Positions 5,768-9,868 of a stretch of DNA of 9,868 nucleotides are shown here, piece by piece. Under the pieces are notes generated by a model. That model had not been told where the DNA came from and ran no database searches. It was given only the letters and a program-made list of their open reading frames with translations. This stretch comes from an uncultured Paracoccaceae bacterium. Its GTDB lineage: Bacteria > Pseudomonadota > Alphaproteobacteria > Rhodobacterales > Rhodobacteraceae. Within the stretch, counting starts at the first letter, position 1. Every line of letters begins with the position of its first letter. The stretch lies in contig CALCPC010000864.1 in assembly GCA_937900975.1 (NCBI GenBank), forward strand, positions 1 through 9,868, in the 5' to 3' direction. Both the position numbers and the translations under genes were made by a program.

Positions 5768-6967
5768 ATGAATGCCTTTATCCTCGACGCCGTGCGCACG
5801 CCGATTGGGCGCTATGGCGGGGCCTTGTCCTCAATTCGGGCGGACGATTTGGCAGCGCTTCCGATTGCGGCGCTGATGGCGCGCAACCCGGATGTGGATT
5901 GGTCCGCCATCGATGACGTGATCCTTGGGTCGGCCAATCAGGCGGGGGAGGACAACCGCAACGTGGCCCGGATGGCGGCCCTTTTGGCCGGGTTGCCGAC
6001 GGACGTGCCGGGGACGACGGTCAATCGGCTGTGTGCGTCGGGGATGGACGGCGTCGGCATGGCCGCACGGGGCATCAAGGCCGGCGATTACCGGATGGCG
6101 ATCGCCGGCGGCGTCGAAAGCATGAGCCGCGCGCCGTTTGTCATGCCGAAATCGACGACCGCCTTTTCCCGCGCCAACGCGGTTTACGACACCACGATCG
6201 GGTGGCGCTTCGTAAACCCGAAGATGGAGGCGACCTATGGCATCGACACCATGCCCGAAACCGCTGACAATGTCGCGGCAGAGCATGGCATCTCGCGCCA
6301 GGATCAGGACGCTTTTGCCCAGCGCAGCCAAGACCGCTGGGCCGAGGCCGACAGCGCGGGCCGGTTCACTGAGGAGCTTATCCCCGTTTCGGTCGCGCAA
6401 AGAAAGGGTGAGCCCATCAGCGTCACGCGGGATGAGCATCCGCGCCCCGGCACCACCACCGGCAAGCTGGCGGCGCTGCGGGGCATCAACGGCCCGGCGT
6501 TAAGCGTGACAGCGGGCAACGCGTCGGGCGTCAATGACGGGGCGGCGGCGCTGCTTTTGGGCAATCAGGCCGCGGCCGACAAGGCGGACAAGCCGCTGGC
6601 CCGGGTTGTCGCGATGGCCGCCGCCGGCGTGCCGCCCCGCGTCATGGGCATCGGGCCGGTTCCAGCGGTTAAGAAAGTGCTTGGCCGCGCGGGGCTAAGC
6701 CTCGACCAAATGGATGTTATCGAAATCAACGAAGCCTTCGCCGCGCAAAGCCTGGCATCGTTGCGCGCGCTGGGGCTTGCCGATGATGCCGCTCATGTCA
6801 ATCCAAACGGCGGCGCCATCGCAATGGGCCATCCTTTGGGCATGTCGGGCGCGCGGCTTGTCCTAACGGCGGCTTACGAGTTGCGGCGCCGGGCTGGGCG
6901 CTATGCGCTGTGCACCATGTGTGTGGGCGTGGGCCAAGGCACAGCGATCATTCTGGAACGGGTTTAG
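5768..6967 (+). CDS. paaJ: 3-oxoadipyl-CoA / 3-oxo-5,6-dehydrosuberyl-CoA thiolase
   Basis: A 399-residue thiolase, the size of PaaJ and PcaF (about 400). It catalyses CoA-dependent cleavage of the 3-oxoacyl-CoA intermediates at the end of phenylacetate breakdown, releasing acetyl-CoA. The catalytic residues are visible: nucleophile C89 in NRLCASGMDG, H355 in MGHPLGMSGAR and C385 in CTMCVGVGQG. The MEATYGIDTMPETADNVA segment is the PaaJ/PcaF signature rather than that of acetoacetyl-CoA thiolases. The ATG at 5768 gives MNAFILDAVRTPIGRYGG, the common family N-terminus. An in-frame ATG at 5756 would add four residues and overlaps the only AGGA, which otherwise sits 11 nt before 5768, so the start is uncertain by four codons. 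It is the first gene of the paa operon and ends 12 bp before paaA. PcaF of the beta-ketoadipate pathway would look the same; the context decides for PaaJ. Confidence 0.85.
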   Translation: MNAFILDAVRTPIGRYGGALSSIRADDLAALPIAALMARNPDVDWSAIDDVILGSANQAGEDNRNVARMAALLAGLPTDVPGTTVNRLCASGMDGVGMAARGIKAGDYRMAIAGGVESMSRAPFVMPKSTTAFSRANAVYDTTIGWRFVNPKMEATYGIDTMPETADNVAAEHGISRQDQDAFAQRSQDRWAEADSAGRFTEELIPVSVAQRKGEPISVTRDEHPRPGTTTGKLAALRGINGPALSVTAGNASGVNDGAAALLLGNQAAADKADKPLARVVAMAAAGVPPRVMGIGPVPAVKKVLGRAGLSLDQMDVIEINEAFAAQSLASLRALGLADDAAHVNPNGGAIAMGHPLGMSGARLVLTAAYELRRRAGRYALCTMCVGVGQGTAIILERV

Positions 6968-6974
6968 GGAGGGG
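6966..6974 (+). promoter_or_regulatory. Strong ribosome-binding site of paaA
   Basis: AGGGAGGGG overlaps the last two bases of the paaJ stop codon and lies 5 nt before the paaA ATG at 6980. It is the best Shine-Dalgarno sequence of the operon, and the genes downstream are mostly started by overlap with the preceding stop. Confidence 0.55.
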
Positions 6975-6979
6975 CAATC

Positions 6980-7953
<974 letters not shown>

Positions 7954-7957
<4 letters not shown>

Positions 7958-8364
7958 GCACGCTGCGCGCAATGCCCATCCTTCAGGTCTCGGACGTTGG
8001 CAAGTCCCTGGCCTTCTACGCACGCGCAGGCTTTGCCGCCAACGGCACCTGGGACACAGTGGAGGGCGGGGAGATCGGGTTCGCCATCGTCCAGCGGGGC
8101 CAAGTCACACTTGGCCTGCAACTTCTGCGCGGCCCGCTTCGCGTCAACTCCCATTGGGGCGCGTATCTCTATGTGGACGACATCGACGCAGTCCATGCGG
8201 AGTTTGCGGCCGAGGGGCTATCCCCGTCGGCGATCGAGCGGCATGTGGACTATGCGTGCGATGATTTCGAACTGACCGACCCCGATGGCCACAGGCTGGC
8301 CTTCGGGCATGACAGGTCGGGTGAATACGGCCCGGGGCTTGGCCCTGAGAAAGGAAACGGATGA
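7954..8364 (+). CDS. VOC-family (glyoxalase/bleomycin-resistance-like) protein embedded in the paa operon
   Basis: A 136-residue single-domain vicinal-oxygen-chelate protein. [21 protein letters not shown] (7-27) is the opening strand and helix of the fold, [16 protein letters not shown] the next strands, [19 protein letters not shown] the second repeat, and [18 protein letters not shown] the closing strands. Metal-binding VOC enzymes usually carry a Glu in the last strand; here the position reads LAFGHD, and the first strand has Gln, so the standard metal triad seems incomplete. That favours the metal-free, ligand-binding bleomycin-resistance type. It overlaps paaA at ATGA (7954-7957) and paaB at ATGA (8361-8364), so it is translated within the epoxidase operon. 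Possible roles are binding or detoxifying a reactive epoxide, oxepin or aldehyde intermediate, or self-protection; none is shown by the sequence. The start is fixed by the overlap. Confidence 0.85.
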
Positions 8365-8645
8365 GTGCGGAATGGCCCCTTTGGGAAGTGTTCATTCGTG
8401 GACAGCACGGGATGGCACATCGGCATGTCGGCAGCCTCCACGCCGCCGACGCGGAGATGGCGGTCAAGAATGCCCGCGACGTCTATACCCGCCGCAACGA
8501 AGGGGTGTCGATTTGGGTGGTTGAGGCGCGCCATATCGCGGCCTCTAGCCCCTCGGACAAAGGCCCGCTTTATGAGCCGGCCACGTCCAAAGTGTATCGG
8601 CACCCCACCTTTTTCGACATTCCAGACGATGTGGGGGCGATGTGA
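8361..8645 (+). CDS. paaB: 1,2-phenylacetyl-CoA epoxidase, subunit B
   Basis: A 94-residue protein matching PaaB (E. coli 95) along its whole length, with WPLWEVFIRGQHGMAHRHVG (5-24), SLHAADAEMAVKNARDVYTR (25-44), RNEGVSIWVVEA and the C-terminal KVYRHPTFFDIPDDVG. PaaB is a small non-catalytic subunit that bridges PaaAC heterodimers in the epoxidase complex. The start ATG 8361 overlaps the VOC gene stop and has AAAGGA about 5 nt upstream. The stop TGA (8643-8645) shares its A with the ATG of paaC. Confidence 0.95.
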   Translation: MSAEWPLWEVFIRGQHGMAHRHVGSLHAADAEMAVKNARDVYTRRNEGVSIWVVEARHIAASSPSDKGPLYEPATSKVYRHPTFFDIPDDVGAM

Positions 8646-9400
8646 TGGCCTCCCCGCTGTTTGAGTTTCTGCTGCGCCAAGGCGACAACACGCTGGTATT
8701 GGGGCACCGGCTTTCAGAATGGTGCGGGCATGCGCCGGTGCTGGAGGAAGATATCGCGCTGGCCAACACTGCGCTCGACCTGATCGGCCAGACCCAATTG
8801 TGGCTTGCACTGGCGGGGGAGGTTGAAGGCGCGGGCCGCAGCGCCGACGATCTGGCCTATCGCCGCGATGTCTGGGACTTCCGCTGTCTTCTGCTTTTAG
8901 AGCAACCCAATGGGGATTTCGGGCAGACGCTGATGCGCCAATATTTGTTCGATGCGTTTCAGGTGGAAAACCTGGCGGCGCTGGCATGCTCCTCTGACGC
9001 GCGGGTCGCGGCGGTTGCGGCGAAATCGGCGATGGAGGCACGCTATCATCTTGACCGATCGCGCGAGACGGTGATCGCGCGTGGCGACGGAACAGCGGAA
9101 AGCCATGGCCGGATGCAAGCCGCGCTGGATCTTTTGTGGCCCTTTGCGGGCGAGATGTTTCAATCCGACGCGGTCGACCAAGCGCTGGCGCAGGCGGGTG
9201 TCGCGCCGGATCCAGGAACCTTGCGCGCCGCCTGGGACAGGGAGGTAACAGAAACGCTGGAGGCCGCGATGCTGGCGCGTCCAAGCGGCGATTTCGCGCA
9301 TCGCGGCGGCAAGACCGGCGCCCGCCACAGTGAGCATCTGGGCCACATGCTGGCGACGATGCAGTTTTTGCCCCGGGCCTATCCCGACGCGCAATGGTGA
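8645..9400 (+). CDS. paaC: 1,2-phenylacetyl-CoA epoxidase, structural subunit C
   Basis: A 251-residue ferritin-like helical protein (E. coli PaaC 248), the structural partner that pairs with PaaA but lacks a functional diiron site. Family features include LLRQGDNTLVLGHRLSEWCG (9-28), VLEEDIALANTALDLIGQTQ, an EQPNGDFGQTLMRQYLFDAF segment and the C-terminal GGKTGARHSEHLGHMLATMQ. The start is ATG 8645 within TGATG, overlapping paaB by one base; an in-frame GTG at 8642 is the only near alternative. The stop at 9398-9400 again shares a base with the next ATG. Confidence 0.94.
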   Translation: MASPLFEFLLRQGDNTLVLGHRLSEWCGHAPVLEEDIALANTALDLIGQTQLWLALAGEVEGAGRSADDLAYRRDVWDFRCLLLLEQPNGDFGQTLMRQYLFDAFQVENLAALACSSDARVAAVAAKSAMEARYHLDRSRETVIARGDGTAESHGRMQAALDLLWPFAGEMFQSDAVDQALAQAGVAPDPGTLRAAWDREVTETLEAAMLARPSGDFAHRGGKTGARHSEHLGHMLATMQFLPRAYPDAQW

Positions 9401-9868
9401 TGGAACGCCCCAGCACAGAAGAGGTCTGGTCCTGGCTTGACGCCGTCCCCGACCCAGAAATCCCCGTGATCTCGGGCGACGATCTTGGGATCGTGCGCGA
9501 CGTGCGCTGGGAGGCTGAGATGCTGGAGATCGCCGTCACGCCGACCTATTCGGGTTGTCCGGCGACGCGCGTCATTGCGCTGGACATCGAGACGGCGCTG
9601 CGCGATCGCGGGGTGGATCATGTGCGCATCAAAACGCAGATCGCACCGGCTTGGACCACAGCGTGGCTTTCGGAAAAGGGCCGCGCACGGCTAGAGGCCT
9701 ATGGCATCGCGCCGCCCCGCGCCGCGGGCGGGCCCGAGCGCTGCCCGCATTGCGAATCCCGCACGGTTGAGAAAGTGACCCAGTTCGGATCGCCGCCGTG
9801 CAAGGCGCATATTCATATTCTCGGCCGGGTCCGCGAGATTGACGTCATCATCCCACCAGGACCGATTG
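9400..9868 (+). CDS. paaD: Phenylacetate pathway protein PaaD (MIP18/DUF59 family), cut by the right edge
   Basis: 156 codons are visible with no stop; the gene runs past the window end. PaaD is thought to act in Fe-S cluster or metal-centre maturation of the epoxidase system. The DUF59 core is clear: VPDPEIPVISGDDLGIVRDV (16-35), the conserved Cys in TPTYSGCPATRV (C53), PAWTTAWLSEKGRARLEAYG, and the start of the zinc-ribbon-like tail CPHC (115-118) followed by FGSPPCKA (129-136). From residue 137 the sequence departs from the family: homologues continue with a Cys-rich segment ending in a REPFDYFKC-like motif, whereas here it reads HIHILGRVREIDVIIPPGPI without cysteines. Other frames do not recover the motif. 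The start ATG 9400 overlaps the paaC stop as TGATG. Confidence 0.88.
   Translation, partial: MERPSTEEVWSWLDAVPDPEIPVISGDDLGIVRDVRWEAEMLEIAVTPTYSGCPATRVIALDIETALRDRGVDHVRIKTQIAPAWTTAWLSEKGRARLEAYGIAPPRAAGGPERCPHCESRTVEKVTQFGSPPCKAHIHILGRVREIDVIIPPGPI

Noticed and set aside
8250..9539. Long open frame of 429 codons on the minus strand, antisense to paaB, paaC and the start of paaD
   Set aside because: The translation is dominated by Arg, Pro, Ser and Ala with no recognisable domain, and the opposite strand encodes clear paa proteins. It is the usual shadow frame of high-GC DNA.

Overview
This is a high-GC (roughly two-thirds G+C by eye) bacterial window whose gene content and protein motifs fit an alphaproteobacterium, most likely a Rhodobacterales/Roseobacter-type organism. 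That assignment is an inference from motif style and gene clustering; no rRNA or other marker is present. The window is densely coding. There is no stretch above 180 bp without a gene, and I see no tRNA, rRNA, CRISPR array or transposon. Both ends cut through genes, so it is probably an internal slice or an assembly fragment.

Region 1 (1-4162) is an amino-sugar / cell-wall sugar salvage module. A truncated MurQ-type N-acetylmuramate-6-phosphate etherase lies on the minus strand (219 to the left edge). Across a 150-bp divergent intergenic region, a plus-strand operon follows: a BadF/BadG-type N-acetylhexosamine kinase, a HutC-type GntR regulator, a SIS-domain GlcN-6-P deaminase (NagB-II type) and the deacetylase NagA. 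Together these could phosphorylate MurNAc/GlcNAc, remove lactate, deacetylate and deaminate to fructose-6-P without a PTS. A good sigma70-like promoter for murQ is overlapped by a three-copy 11-bp-spaced repeat and a near-consensus HutC-family half site, so the regulator encoded here is the obvious candidate to bind there.

Region 2 (4163-5588) holds a single PLP-dependent protein with the SufS/cysteine-desulfurase fold. The PLP residues are present, but I see no cysteine in the catalytic-loop position, so it should not be annotated as a cysteine desulfurase. It has its own Shine-Dalgarno sequence and is flanked by 163-bp and 179-bp intergenic regions. Its substrate is unknown.

Region 3 (5768 to the right edge) is a phenylacetate (paa) degradation operon: paaJ (3-oxoadipyl-CoA thiolase), paaA, a VOC-family (glyoxalase/bleomycin-resistance-like) gene, paaB, paaC and the first 156 codons of paaD. 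From paaA onward every junction is a stop/start overlap (ATGA or TGATG), so the subunits of the phenylacetyl-CoA epoxidase are translationally coupled. The VOC gene sits between paaA and paaB and is fully woven into that coupling chain, which is the most unusual arrangement in the window. PaaD loses its expected cysteine-rich C-terminal tail in the last ~60 bp before the edge; this may be real divergence or an assembly artefact.

The window is mostly known catabolism. The points worth pursuing are the VOC insertion, the Cys-less desulfurase-like enzyme, the operator architecture upstream of murQ, and the inverted repeat bracketing the likely paa promoter.
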